A stretch of DNA of 64,000 nucleotides from Paenibacillus selenitireducens (GCF_002021565.1 NZ_MSZX01000009.1:186717-250716), one strand, 5' to 3'. Shown: positions 8,244 through 17,057, numbered from the stretch's first letter. A program made the numbers and translations. Notes: a model not told the origin generated them from the letters alone.

Positions 8244-8285
8244 GAACACAAATGACGCCGTCCTCGGACAGCGTCATTTGTGTTC
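8244..8285. terminator. Perfect 15-bp hairpin between convergent genes
   Basis: GAACACAAATGACGC (8244-8258) and its exact complement (8271-8285) flank a 12-base loop. There is no long T run, but the position between the converging glycosylase and mntH genes supports termination both ways. Confidence 0.7.
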
Positions 8286-8290
8286 ATGCA

Positions 8291-9586
8291 CTATAGTATC
8301 ATTTCAACAACCAAGAACAAGTTCAACAATACAACAATACCAGCGATGATCCACCCTAGGATTGTCGTAATTCGATGATTCACTAACGCACCCATGATGG
8401 ATTTATTGCTCGTAAATACAACCAGAGGAATAAGTGCGAAGGCAATACCAAATGATAAGACGACCTGACTCATGACAAGTGCTCTCGTTGCATCAATACC
8501 AGAAATGATAATAACTAACGGTGGGATTGTCGTAATTGCCCGACGGAGATACAAATTAATACGTTTATTAATGAAACCTTGCATAACGACGTCGCCCGCC
8601 ATTGTTCCTACAGATGCGCTGGATAATCCAGCAATCAATAAAGCAAGGCCAAAGGAAATCGATGATACAGGCCCTACCAGTTCCCCGAATTTATGAAAGG
8701 CTATCTCGAGGTCATCTACGATCAACCCGTTTTTGAAAAATAATGCGGCTGAGATAACAACCATCGCCATATTCACGGCACCTGCTACAATCATGGCGAA
8801 GACGATATCCATCAGTTCAAATTTAAAGATTCTTTTTTTCTCGGCATCATTTTTACCGACAATTCGATTCTGCGTCAAAGATGAATGTAGGTAGATGGCA
8901 TGCGGCATGACGGTTGCTCCAAGAATACCCGCTGCAAGCAAAATACTGTCTACACCTTCAAATTTGGGGGTAATCATTCCTAATGCAACTGCTCCCATAT
9001 CAGGTTTCGCTAACACGACCTGGAAAGCAAATGCTAGTACCACGATCAAGACCATACCGCCGATTCCAGCTTCTAATGACCGGAACCCGCGTCGCTGCAA
9101 TTCTAGTATAGCGAACGAACCCACAGCCGTGATCAGTGCAGCCGGCAACATCGGTATATCGAACAGCAGGTATAAACCTAGAGCTGCACCAATGAATTCT
9201 GCAAGGTCTGTCGCAATAATGACCAATTCACTTTGTATCCATAAGAAGATCGATACCCCTTTGGGGAATCTGGATCGAGCGATTTCCGGTAAATTCTGAC
9301 CGGTAGCAATGCCCAACTTCGCAGATAAGGTTTGAATGAGTACCGCCATCAAATTCGATACCGCAATCACCCATAACAACATATATCCGTAAGTGGAACC
9401 TGCTGTTATATTAGTGGCGAAATTGCCGGGATCCAAATAAGCGACGGCGGCAATAAATGCAGGACCGAGAAATGGAAGTATGCTTTTCAGTCCTTTAACC
9501 TCTCCACTTAATACCGAATGAGCTGATATGACCGATTTATGTGGTTTTATTAGGGCTTTTTTATTTTCGAGAGATTGTTCTATCAT
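8291..9586 (-). CDS. mntH: NRAMP-family Mn2+/divalent metal transporter MntH
   Basis: A 431-residue membrane protein with about 11 transmembrane segments. TM1 carries DPGN (52-55) and TM6 carries M-P-H, the two metal-binding elements of NRAMP proton-coupled importers. Overall length and motif order fit MntH. The ATG at 9586 has AGGAGG eight bases upstream. The promoter region has consensus sigma-A boxes with an MntR-like operator just downstream of the minus-10, so expression should be repressed when manganese is plentiful. The gene is monocistronic between two terminators. Confidence 0.93.
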   Translation of the reverse strand: MIEQSLENKKALIKPHKSVISAHSVLSGEVKGLKSILPFLGPAFIAAVAYLDPGNFATNITAGSTYGYMLLWVIAVSNLMAVLIQTLSAKLGIATGQNLPEIARSRFPKGVSIFLWIQSELVIIATDLAEFIGAALGLYLLFDIPMLPAALITAVGSFAILELQRRGFRSLEAGIGGMVLIVVLAFAFQVVLAKPDMGAVALGMITPKFEGVDSILLAAGILGATVMPHAIYLHSSLTQNRIVGKNDAEKKRIFKFELMDIVFAMIVAGAVNMAMVVISAALFFKNGLIVDDLEIAFHKFGELVGPVSSISFGLALLIAGLSSASVGTMAGDVVMQGFINKRINLYLRRAITTIPPLVIIISGIDATRALVMSQVVLSFGIAFALIPLVVFTSNKSIMGALVNHRITTILGWIIAGIVVLLNLFLVVEMIL

Positions 9587-9627
9587 ATATGTTTCCTCCT
9601 AGCCCAAATCTTTTCTATGTCCATAAA

Positions 9628-9683
9628 AGTTTACCTTATGCAACTTTTGAATTGATTATAGTCCTCTTTTTGAAAAATGTAAA
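9628..9683 (-). promoter_or_regulatory. mntH sigma-A promoter with MntR-like operator
   Basis: On the minus strand TTTACA (9678-9683), a 17-base spacer and TATAAT (9655-9660) form a near-consensus promoter. Starting 9 bases past the minus-10 is an 18-base partial dyad, AGTT...AACT (9628-9645, read on the plus strand as AGTTTACCTTATGCAACT). It closely resembles MntR boxes as I remember them from B. subtilis mntH and mntA. Bound MntR would block initiation or early elongation. Confidence 0.75.
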
Positions 9684-9685
9684 TA

Positions 9686-9704
9686 GTTAATAATTATCAT
9701 TCTC
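9686..9704 (-). promoter_or_regulatory. Fur-box-like sequence next to the mntH minus-35
   Basis: The minus strand reads GAGAATGATAATTATTAAC, which I count as 15 of 19 identical to the Fur consensus GATAATGATTATCATTATC. It begins three bases upstream of the minus-35 of mntH. Fur, PerR and Zur boxes look alike, so the regulator is uncertain. Confidence 0.4.
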
Positions 9705-9718
9705 ATCTGAACGTTTAA

Positions 9719-9777
9719 ACAAAAAATGCCACCCTACGCGGCTCTATTGGATACAATAGCTTCGTAGGCTGGCATTT
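9719..9777 (-). terminator. Terminator after the sensor kinase gene
   Basis: A 15-bp stem with one mismatch (9724-9738 with 9763-9777) is followed by six T on the minus strand. Confidence 0.85.
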
Positions 9778-9788
9778 AATGTGCGGTT

Positions 9789-11162
9789 TTATGATGTCAT
9801 ATGCGAAGGAAATCCTAGTGAAATTTTAGCCCCACCCTCCGTGCGATTGTCTGCTGTAATGTATCCGCCACAGCGCTCTACAATGGCTCGAGATATGGCA
9901 AGGCCTAGCCCGGATTCTCCGTCTTTTCCTTTGACAAAACGATGAAACAGAAAAGGAAGCAAGTCTTCCGAAATTCCCTCACCATCATCGGAAATGTACA
10001 TTTCAATGCGATCTTTGTTCATTACAGCATGGATATAGATATGATGTCGCGCATATCGAGTCGCATTGGACACGACATTCAACAGCGCTTGCAGCAGTTT
10101 ATCGCGGTCGGCATGAATGATCAAGGACTCCTTCTCATCATAGTCGGTGTGAAGCGTCAGACCTTTTTTCACAAGTAATGGATTCATTCGTTCAATCGTC
10201 TCATTCAGCAAATCCTTTACGCATACGTCTACGGGGTTAAAGATATCCTCTTCACTGTCTAATTTCGCAAGAAGCGTCATCTCTGTGACAATGTTCTTCA
10301 ACCTTCCACTTTCACTTACGATAATATCCAGCCCTTTATGCATGCTGTCTCCTTCAAAAATCCCATCGCGAATCCCTTCTGCATATCCGGAGATGGACAT
10401 CAGCGGCGTTTTCAGCTCATGTGAGGCATTTTGGAAAAATTGCTTTTGGACTTGATTAAATCGTTTCAATTCTCCTGCCATTTCATACACCGTATTCGCC
10501 ACAGAACCAATTTCGCCACCAGCTTTGATTAACTTCACATCAGAGAAATGACGCCCCTTCACTTTCTTCAGCTCTGCATTTAATCGCATCAGAGGTTTGA
10601 TAAGTCTTTGTGTTATGAGGAGGCTAAGCAGAAACATGAGCACACCGCCAACACAGAATACGAGCAGCAATCGCCCTAACAGCGCTTGTTCAATCGCCTT
10701 AATCTTACTCATAGGTGTAAGTAGGGTGAGTGTTCCCTGCGGGATGTTGCTCACTTCAACGAGATATCCTGTGTCTGCCCCTGCCCAAATCGCTTGAAGC
10801 TTGGCTGATTCTGAAACCTCGCTACGCATTGCCATGGGTTTTGAAGTCCCCGTTACAGGCAGCACTGAACCCGATACGATATTCCCTCCCTTATCACTAA
10901 CGATGGCTTGCACCGACAAGTTGGACGGAGAAACCGTGACTGATGTTGCAAGACCAGATAACGTATCGTCTTTGGTGGTATCGTTTTTGATCGCTCCCTG
11001 AGCCAAAGTAGCGGTCATGGCTGTTCCAATGGATTTCATATCCGCCCTTTGTGCTCCAATGAAATGATCTAATAGTACATAATGGATGAGAACCGCTGTC
11101 ACGGAAAGTACAAGCACAAGAGACACGGCAAAAGCTATATTAATCTGATGAATTAATTTCAT
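9789..11162 (-). CDS. Sensor histidine kinase (membrane, HAMP-HisKA-HATPase_c)
   Basis: A 457-residue kinase. TM1 is about 10-32, an extracellular sensor region about 33-160, TM2 about 163-185, then a HAMP linker (I-K-P-L-M-R-L). The phosphoacceptor is in NASHELKTPL (His near 248). The ATP-binding domain has N-V-V-S-N-A-T-R-Y-A (N box), DDGEGI (G1) and GESGLGLAI (G2). Its start overlaps the stop of the response regulator gene by 4 bases (ATGA), so the pair is translationally coupled. The divergent neighbour encodes a secreted protein and may be its target or its signal partner. The stimulus is unknown. Confidence 0.9.
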   Translation of the reverse strand: MKLIHQINIAFAVSLVLVLSVTAVLIHYVLLDHFIGAQRADMKSIGTAMTATLAQGAIKNDTTKDDTLSGLATSVTVSPSNLSVQAIVSDKGGNIVSGSVLPVTGTSKPMAMRSEVSESAKLQAIWAGADTGYLVEVSNIPQGTLTLLTPMSKIKAIEQALLGRLLLVFCVGGVLMFLLSLLITQRLIKPLMRLNAELKKVKGRHFSDVKLIKAGGEIGSVANTVYEMAGELKRFNQVQKQFFQNASHELKTPLMSISGYAEGIRDGIFEGDSMHKGLDIIVSESGRLKNIVTEMTLLAKLDSEEDIFNPVDVCVKDLLNETIERMNPLLVKKGLTLHTDYDEKESLIIHADRDKLLQALLNVVSNATRYARHHIYIHAVMNKDRIEMYISDDGEGISEDLLPFLFHRFVKGKDGESGLGLAISRAIVERCGGYITADNRTEGGAKISLGFPSHMTS

Positions 11163-11875
11163 ATGGACTCACGCTCCTCTACGCGCATGCGGTAACCAAG
11201 TCCCCACACCGCTTCAATCGGTAAATCCTCTAGTTTCTTTCGCATGCGTTTAATGAGATGATCCACGGCACGGTCACTTCCGAAATAATCGTCTCCCCAT
11301 ACATACGTAAGGAGTTCGTCCCTCGTAAAAGCGCGGTTCGGGTATTCAGCCAATACCTTAAGCATCGCAAATTCCTTGATGGTCATATCTACCTCTTCCC
11401 CATTCCAGAACACGCGTCGATCTTCTAACCATAGTTGAAGTTGGCCGTGTTCTATCTTGGCTTGCTCTTCTTCTCGGGACGGTTTGTCATCGGCATTCTT
11501 TAATTTATACCAACGTTGAAGCTGTCGCTTGATACGGGCTACGAGCTCGCGGGGACTGAAAGGCTTGACCAAATAATCGTCGCTCCCGAGCTCCAAGCCT
11601 AATATTTTATCAACTTCGTTATCTCTCGCAGAAATCATTATAATAGGAACTTCTGCCTCATTACGTATCCGTCTGCAAAATTCATATCCATCCATACCAG
11701 GGAGCATGATATCCAGTACCCACATATCCGGCGGTGTTGTTCTCCATAAGGTCCATGCTTCTTCCGCAGTTTCGAGTCCAACCGTACGGTAATTCTCTTT
11801 CTGTAAATACGCTTCGACGAGATGGCGTATATGTTGATCATCGTCTACGATGGCAATTAAATAGTTGTTATTCAT
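11159..11875 (-). CDS. OmpR-family response regulator
   Basis: A 238-residue regulator. The receiver domain has the acidic pair D-D (about 11-12), the phosphoacceptor Asp in V-L-D-I-M-L-P-G, and the Lys in V-K-P-F-S-P. A winged-helix domain follows from about residue 135, with the recognition region G-S-D-R-A-V-D-H-L-I-K-R-M-R-K. The ATG at 11875 has GGAGG at 7-base spacing. An acidic linker of about 20 residues separates the domains. It is first in a two-gene operon with the kinase and diverges from the secreted-protein gene across 160 bases that hold an inverted repeat. Confidence 0.92.
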   Translation of the reverse strand: MNNNYLIAIVDDDQHIRHLVEAYLQKENYRTVGLETAEEAWTLWRTTPPDMWVLDIMLPGMDGYEFCRRIRNEAEVPIIMISARDNEVDKILGLELGSDDYLVKPFSPRELVARIKRQLQRWYKLKNADDKPSREEEQAKIEHGQLQLWLEDRRVFWNGEEVDMTIKEFAMLKVLAEYPNRAFTRDELLTYVWGDDYFGSDRAVDHLIKRMRKKLEDLPIEAVWGLGYRMRVEERESI

Positions 11876-11927
11876 TACGTTACCTCCAAGCTATTGCTAT
11901 GTTCTAGTATATCAAGGCTTCGTAACC

Positions 11928-11977
11928 TGTGGCAGTTTGCCATTGTTTTTCCACAATTTCACCAATGTTCTGCCACA
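11928..11977. promoter_or_regulatory. Inverted repeat in the divergent promoter region (candidate operator)
   Basis: TGTGGCAG (11928-11935) and CTGCCACA (11970-11977) are exact complements 34 bases apart, between the response regulator and secreted-protein genes. A TATACA minus-10-like element for the plus-strand gene lies just beyond. OmpR-type regulators often bind such repeats; binding is inferred. Confidence 0.4.
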
Positions 11978-12035
11978 CACTTTTTATACACTTAGCCTTG
12001 TAAGAAAAAAACAAATGAATGAGGAGTGTTACACA

Positions 12036-12713
12036 ATGAACCACAAACACATGATGAAAAGACTTGCTTTATCGACCCTACTCTTATCGGCTGTCGCTAG
12101 CCCAGTCATGGCAAATGCTGCTGAAAATTCTGAGGCACAAGCTTCTACTCCAACGATGAAGGCCATTGCACTACAAAAGGATGGAAATACGAAATTTGCA
12201 CCCTTTGCAATTATGCTTTCGAATCCTCTGGATCTTGCTAAAACCTATGCACCAGATACGGTTCAGGATTGGGAAGCAACATTGGACAAGTTCGATAAAC
12301 TTGCATCAAGTAAGTTTACGAAAATGACAGCGAGTACTACTGTATCTGCAACCGAGCAAACGGACGTAAAACCGAATATCACAGAACTCAAAGTAGAACG
12401 CAAATTAGTATCGGGTAAAGATTCCTCTGACAAAATGCCAGCGAACGCTGTAAAGATGATCAAGGTTGAATCAGCGCATGATGCTCAAGATGGCGATATA
12501 ACTTTCACAGAAACGAAAGGCCTAAATGTTGAGGTTAAAACTGGCGTTGCGATCACAACCGATTCAGGTGAAATCAAAGACCCTTTCTTTAAAGCACAAA
12601 TCGAATTAAGTAAAGCGGAACAATCTAAGGATGCGGACCAAATCAAGCAATCCTTGGCCAACCTTCTAGAACAATACAAACAACGTATTGCGGATTGGGA
12701 AGTTGAAAAATAA
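12036..12713 (+). CDS. Secreted protein of unknown function (225 aa)
   Basis: The product starts MNHKHMMKRLALSTLLLS and has a signal peptide probably cleaved after A-N-A near residue 28. The mature part is about 195 residues, rich in Lys, Thr, Ser, Asp and Glu, without cysteines and without a domain I recognise. Its middle alternates short polar strands with T-E-T-K-G-L-N-V-E-V-K, and its end is helical (L-A-N-L-L-E-Q-Y-K-Q-R). The ATG at 12036 has GAGGAG at 9-base spacing; an upstream ATG at 12015 overlaps that ribosome site. It diverges from the two-component operon and is probably its target. A strong hairpin follows. Confidence 0.72.
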   Translation: MNHKHMMKRLALSTLLLSAVASPVMANAAENSEAQASTPTMKAIALQKDGNTKFAPFAIMLSNPLDLAKTYAPDTVQDWEATLDKFDKLASSKFTKMTASTTVSATEQTDVKPNITELKVERKLVSGKDSSDKMPANAVKMIKVESAHDAQDGDITFTETKGLNVEVKTGVAITTDSGEIKDPFFKAQIELSKAEQSKDADQIKQSLANLLEQYKQRIADWEVEK

Positions 12714-12765
12714 GAGAGAAAATACTTAACTCACTTGATATTATGCTTTGTGAGGAGATATAAAA

Positions 12766-12812
12766 ACAGCAAAATCCCTGCTTCAACCTTAGGTTGGGCA
12801 GGGATTTGCTGT
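12766..12812 (+). terminator. Hairpin after the secreted-protein gene
   Basis: ACAGCAAAATCCCTGC pairs with GCAGGGATTTGCTGT with one bulged A, and the loop itself contains CAACCTTAGGTTG. No long T run follows. Confidence 0.7.
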
Positions 12813-12848
12813 TGCTACCATACTATTCAATATAAAAGTAACTTACCA

Positions 12849-12897
12849 AAAAAAGCCTATCCCCACTAACATCCAAGTTAGCGGCAGATAGGCTTTT
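12849..12897 (-). terminator. Terminator after the ABC-F gene
   Basis: AAAAGCCTATC (12851-12861) pairs with GATAGGCTTTT (12887-12897), with six T at the minus-strand end and further pairing inside the loop (CACTAAC with GTTAG). Confidence 0.85.
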
Positions 12898-12899
12898 CA

Positions 12900-14456
12900 T
12901 TAAAATACTTTTGTTGTCCAGGACTCGCAGTTCCAAGTCTCCGTCACAACATCACGATAAAATTCCGGTTCGTGGGAAATGAGGAGAATGCTGCCTTTAA
13001 AAGCTTTAAGCGCACGTTTGAGCTCTTCCTTCGCGTCTACATCCAAGTGGTTCGTCGGCTCATCGAGTACAAGCAAGTTCGTCTCGCGATTGATCAATTT
13101 GCATAAGCGTACCTTTGCCTTTTCTCCCCCACTAAGAACTGCGATCTTACTTTCAATGTGTTTCGTCGTAAGTCCGCATTTCGCAAGGGCAGCACGTACT
13201 TCAAATTGCGTGAACGACGGGAACTCTTTCCAAATCTCTTCGATACAGGTATTGTAGTTGGTACCTTTCATTTCTTGCTCAAAATAGCCAATATCCTGAT
13301 TCTCTCCACGTTGTACCGTACCTGAGATCGCAGGAATTTCCCCTAATATACTCCGCAGCAAGGTTGTTTTACCAATGCCGTTCGCGCCGACAAGCGCAAT
13401 TTTCTGTCCGCGTTCCATACGCAAGTCAAGAGGTCTAGATAAGGGACTATCGTAACCAATGACAAGATCCTTCGTTTCGAAAATAAGTTTGCCGGAAGCT
13501 CTCGAATCTTTGAAGTTAAATTGCGGCTTCGGTTTTTCCTTAGCAAGCTCGATAACATCCATCTTGTCCAGTTTCTTCTGTCTCGACATCGCCATATTTC
13601 GTGTAGCCACACTCGCTTTATTCCGAGCTACGAAATCTTTAAGATCAGCGATTTCCTGCTGTTGACGTTTATAGGCGGATTCAAGCTGTGATTTTCTCAT
13701 TTCATGCACTTCTAAAAACTTGTCGTAGTCTCCCACATAACGGTTCAACTCTTGATTTTCCATATGATAAATCAGGTTAATAACACTATTCAGGAATGGA
13801 ATATCATGTGAAATCAGAATGAATGCATTCTCGTATTCTTGCAGATAGCGCTTCAACCATTCGATATGCACTTCATCGAGGTAGTTCGTCGGCTCATCCA
13901 GCAGCAAAATATCTGGTTTCTCCAGAAGCAGCTTCGCCAGCAAAATTTTCGTCCGTTGACCCCCACTTAGATCGTTCACGTCTTTATCGAGACCAATATC
14001 GGTAATGCCCAGCCCACGTGCTGTTTCTTCAATTTTGGCATCAATCATATAGAAGTCTTGGTTCGTTAACGTATCCTGAATCGTACCAACGTCTTCAAGC
14101 AGCTGTTCAAGCTCTTCTGCAGATACATCGCCCATTCTACCATACATATCGTTCATCTCTTGTTCCATATCGAACAAGTATTGGAAAGCTCCTCTTAGGA
14201 CGTCCCGAATGGATAAACCCTTGCTCAACACGGCATGCTGATCTAAATAGCCAACGCGCATGCGTTTGGACCATTCGACCTTGCCATCATCCGGCTGCAG
14301 CTTGCCCGTAATGATATTCATAAAAGTGGACTTACCTTCGCCGTTCGCGCCAATGAGTCCAATGTGCTCGCCTTTCAGCAGGCGAAAAGATACGTCATTG
14401 AAAATCGCACGATCTCCAAAGCCGTGACTTAATCGTTCTACATTTAATATACTCAT
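12900..14456 (-). CDS. ykpA: ABC-F family ATPase, YkpA/YbiT-like
   Basis: A 518-residue protein with two ABC domains joined by a charged linker and no membrane segments, so it acts on the ribosome and is not a transporter. Walker A motifs are GANGEGKST and GANGIGKTT, signature motifs LSGGQRT and LSGGEKA, and both DEPTN Walker B extensions are present. The start MSILNVERLSHGFGDRAIF and the ending C-E-S-W-T-T match the YkpA branch as I recall it. The ATG at 14456 fits family length; the frame extends 54 bases further without a ribosome site. Antibiotic-resistance ABC-F proteins usually carry a longer linker than is seen here. Confidence 0.88.
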   Translation of the reverse strand: MSILNVERLSHGFGDRAIFNDVSFRLLKGEHIGLIGANGEGKSTFMNIITGKLQPDDGKVEWSKRMRVGYLDQHAVLSKGLSIRDVLRGAFQYLFDMEQEMNDMYGRMGDVSAEELEQLLEDVGTIQDTLTNQDFYMIDAKIEETARGLGITDIGLDKDVNDLSGGQRTKILLAKLLLEKPDILLLDEPTNYLDEVHIEWLKRYLQEYENAFILISHDIPFLNSVINLIYHMENQELNRYVGDYDKFLEVHEMRKSQLESAYKRQQQEIADLKDFVARNKASVATRNMAMSRQKKLDKMDVIELAKEKPKPQFNFKDSRASGKLIFETKDLVIGYDSPLSRPLDLRMERGQKIALVGANGIGKTTLLRSILGEIPAISGTVQRGENQDIGYFEQEMKGTNYNTCIEEIWKEFPSFTQFEVRAALAKCGLTTKHIESKIAVLSGGEKAKVRLCKLINRETNLLVLDEPTNHLDVDAKEELKRALKAFKGSILLISHEPEFYRDVVTETWNCESWTTKVF

Positions 14457-14561
14457 GCATGACACCTTTTCTTTTAGACTTTTTTCTCGTTCTATTATAA
14501 GCGGTATCATGTCAATAACTCAATGGAATGAGGATACAAATTATTTCTTTGTGGACAAAAC

Positions 14562-15776
14562 CTAATCATGGCTGCTGTTCTGCGGAATCCCCTGTGCAAC
14601 TTGTCGATTCGAATTTTTCCTGATTACGAACAGGAGCAATATCATCATAAGTGAAATACCCAACCCATACGGGAGTAATATATGACTTGTATAGAGTATC
14701 GTTCCAATGACCGGACCTACGAATGCACCTCCCCCTTGTAAGGCTGCGATATAGGTCGCGACGCTTCTCTGTTCATGATGTTGGACCGACATCGATGCTC
14801 CTGCGCTATATCCAAGCATCGTAAACCCGATCCCAAACCCTAATATGATAAATGCGATCATCGCTTGATGAATAAATAGTAGGAATCCAAGCAAACCTAC
14901 TGCCACACAACTTAAACCTACGAGTAACACGAGCCGCGGCGAGCTCTTCAGATATCTCGTAATGATGACCTGAGACGCGACGACCATCACCCCTGATAGT
15001 GCCAGACCAAGACCAATAAACTGCATGGTTTGTGCTGCATTGTACCCCAGCTGATCCTGTACATAGAACCCAATTGTAACTTGTACCATATTAAGTGCAA
15101 TAGATAGTACGAACCCAATCCATAAATATAAACGGATCCTTGCATCCATGGGAGATAACGATAGTTTCCTTTGCTTCTGGATCGACGGAACCGGGGCATC
15201 GGGAATGTATGCGATAAACCATAACGCAATGAGAACTAAAAGTGTGGATGCGGCATACATCGGTGCCGTAAGACTGATGGATGCCAACCATCCGCTTAAT
15301 GCAGGTCCTAATACAAAGCCAAGCCCATTGGCAGCTCCGAATAATGCCATCCCTTTCGTTCGCGTATCCGCTGTCGTCCATCCCATGACATAGGCCTGTG
15401 CTTGTGCTGGAATCCCCCCAAAGAAGAAGCCGGCAACTGCGCGAAGCACGAAGAAAATCCAGAACAAGACCGTGTGATTCCATGTTGAAGAATTCGTTGC
15501 AGCATCTGCCAACAATCCAAACCCAATTAGGGTAAGTACATACACAAACATGATCATCGCCAGTATTTTTTTACGACTCATGAAAGTACATTTCTCCCAA
15601 AAAAATCCTCCAATCAACCAACACATTCCAGTTACCGATACCAGGCAGCCTGATTCGATCTCGTTCAACCCGATCATTCGGGATAAAGGGCCGATAATAG
15701 GATTGAATGCCGCAATCGAGATCATTCCACATAACACGATCATGAACATCATCATAAATTTGTATTTCAAATCCAT
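14562..15776 (-). CDS. MFS transporter, possibly a siderophore exporter
   Basis: About 404 residues with 12 hydrophobic segments in two halves. The F-F-F-G-G-I-P-A-Q-A-Q-A-Y-V-M-G stretch in the first half and G-A-N-G-L-G-F-V-L-G-P are drug/proton antiporter features. It lies 96 bases downstream of a PchR/YbtA-like regulator gene that has a Fur box on its promoter. This suggests export of an iron chelator or a related iron-responsive role; that is inference from context. The start is unclear: GGAGGG lies only one base from the ATG at 15776, so a TTG at 15770 is a good alternative. Confidence 0.8.
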   Translation of the reverse strand: MDLKYKFMMMFMIVLCGMISIAAFNPIIGPLSRMIGLNEIESGCLVSVTGMCWLIGGFFWEKCTFMSRKKILAMIMFVYVLTLIGFGLLADAATNSSTWNHTVLFWIFFVLRAVAGFFFGGIPAQAQAYVMGWTTADTRTKGMALFGAANGLGFVLGPALSGWLASISLTAPMYAASTLLVLIALWFIAYIPDAPVPSIQKQRKLSLSPMDARIRLYLWIGFVLSIALNMVQVTIGFYVQDQLGYNAAQTMQFIGLGLALSGVMVVASQVIITRYLKSSPRLVLLVGLSCVAVGLLGFLLFIHQAMIAFIILGFGIGFTMLGYSAGASMSVQHHEQRSVATYIAALQGGGAFVGPVIGTILYTSHILLPYGLGISLMMILLLFVIRKNSNRQVAQGIPQNSSHD

Positions 15777-15871
15777 CCCTCCCTGCAAGTTATGGACTTA
15801 TGTTACGCTGGCATGATGATAACGATCTACCAGTAGGCGGAATATATTGCTGGTTAGAGGGTGACATGTTC

Positions 15872-16843
15872 CTATGACAAGCGCCGAGTAAACTCCCCAG
15901 GGTTCACACCAAACTTGTTACGGAAAGCCTCTGCAAAATAACTTGGATTCGAATACCCCACGGCACAGGATACTTCGTTTACATTAAATCTCCCCTCTTG
16001 CAGGAGTAATAAGGACTTTTCAAGCCGTTGCTCTCGCAGATATCCGAAAACCGTATTCTCATATAGCTCTTTAAATCCAACTTTTAATTTGTAGTCATTC
16101 ATTCCGATCATTCGGGATAACTCCGTGAGTTTCGGAGGATCTGCCATATGCTCCATCATAATGTCTCTGGCTTGACGAATTTTTTCCATATCTTGTTTTG
16201 TTAATGTCGTCGTCTCTTCTTGCGTCTCGCTCAGAAAAGATCGAAAAGCCGTAGATAAGAGATCCAACACATGACATTCCATCTCTATATTGCGGGTACT
16301 TCCTGATTGTGCAGCTTGTAGAATTCGATTCAGAATCACGGTAGAAGTCGGTTCGATCATGCCTTGAAACATGCGGAAGGATCGCTTACCCAGCAATTGA
16401 TGAAAATCTATCGTTCTCCCTTCTCCCGCTCCTTCCATAAAATGATGAAACGTTGACACCGGGATTCCAATGCCCAACAAAGTTAATGATTTGTTACGTT
16501 CAAAGCTAAAATGTACTTCCGTCGGGTCCAAAAATTGCAGGATACAACTGCCTGGAACAAGCTCAAAATGAAGACCAGATACGGAAACTTCTCGTGTCCC
16601 CTGTATACAAAAGCTTAATTCGACCATTGGAACATCCGATTGCATGTGAAACGTTCGATCTTGATGGAAGGTATACTCGGATATCACGATCTCCATATCC
16701 TTACGTGGTATAATCCGACGAACAGTCCCGAGTCCCAATTCCGCTTGAAGAGACATGTGCTCTGATCGATGGGTATGCTGTCGTGGCAATTCAAGACCGT
16801 CGAAAAAAAGCTCAAAATTATGATGAAAATTTTTATCTATCAT
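15872..16843 (-). CDS. AraC-family regulator, PchR/YbtA-like
   Basis: A 323-residue protein. The N-terminal 190 residues form a sensing domain with V-E-L-S-F-C-I-Q-G and P-G-S-C-I-L-Q-F. The C-terminal 100 residues carry two helix-turn-helix motifs: L-S-R-M-I-G-M-N-D-Y-K-L-K-V-G-F-K-E-L-Y, then V-S-C-A-V-G-Y-S-N-P-S-Y-F-A-E-A-F-R. The segment V-F-G-Y-L-R-E-Q-R-L-E is characteristic of the PchR/YbtA group, which activates siderophore genes. The ATG at 16843 has GGAG at 9-base spacing. A Fur box covers its promoter, which supports a role in iron uptake or siderophore export with the MFS gene next to it. Confidence 0.85.
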   Translation of the reverse strand: MIDKNFHHNFELFFDGLELPRQHTHRSEHMSLQAELGLGTVRRIIPRKDMEIVISEYTFHQDRTFHMQSDVPMVELSFCIQGTREVSVSGLHFELVPGSCILQFLDPTEVHFSFERNKSLTLLGIGIPVSTFHHFMEGAGEGRTIDFHQLLGKRSFRMFQGMIEPTSTVILNRILQAAQSGSTRNIEMECHVLDLLSTAFRSFLSETQEETTTLTKQDMEKIRQARDIMMEHMADPPKLTELSRMIGMNDYKLKVGFKELYENTVFGYLREQRLEKSLLLLQEGRFNVNEVSCAVGYSNPSYFAEAFRNKFGVNPGEFTRRLS

Positions 16844-16882
16844 GGTACCGCTCTCCGATTCATATCATTCATTGGATTCATT

Positions 16883-16930
16883 GATAATCATTATCATTTA
16901 CATTATAACGATGAACCGGCCTTCTGACTA
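16883..16930 (-). promoter_or_regulatory. Fur-box-controlled promoter of the araC-type gene
   Basis: On the minus strand TAGTCA (16925-16930), a 17-base spacer and TATAAT (16902-16907) form a promoter. Overlapping the first base-pair neighbourhood of the minus-10 is GATAATCATTATCATTTAC (16883-16901, plus strand), 16 of 19 identical to the Fur consensus by my count. The position predicts iron-dependent repression. Confidence 0.75.
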
Positions 16931-16987
16931 TCCTAACCATAAAATAAACCAAATTTGCCCGACCATTCCTAAAAATATAAATTGTTA

Positions 16988-17017
16988 TTGACATATATTA
17001 ACTTTTAATGATACTAT
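16988..17017 (+). promoter_or_regulatory. Sigma-A promoter of the ABC-2 exporter operon
   Basis: TTGACA (16988-16993) and TACTAT (17012-17017) are separated by 18 bases, followed by an AAAGGAGG ribosome site. Confidence 0.65.
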
Positions 17018-17057
17018 CTTTTTCCTGTCACTTTACAACGAAAAGGAGGTAATGGGT

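Noticed and set aside
8895-9299. A 134-codon plus-strand frame opposite mntH
   Set aside because: It is the antisense of a conserved transporter gene; low-complexity Ala/Ser/Ile content is typical of such shadows.
12900-14456. Calling the ABC-F protein an antibiotic-resistance factor
   Set aside because: Its sequence fits the housekeeping YkpA/YbiT branch and the linker is not extended as in known resistance ABC-F proteins.
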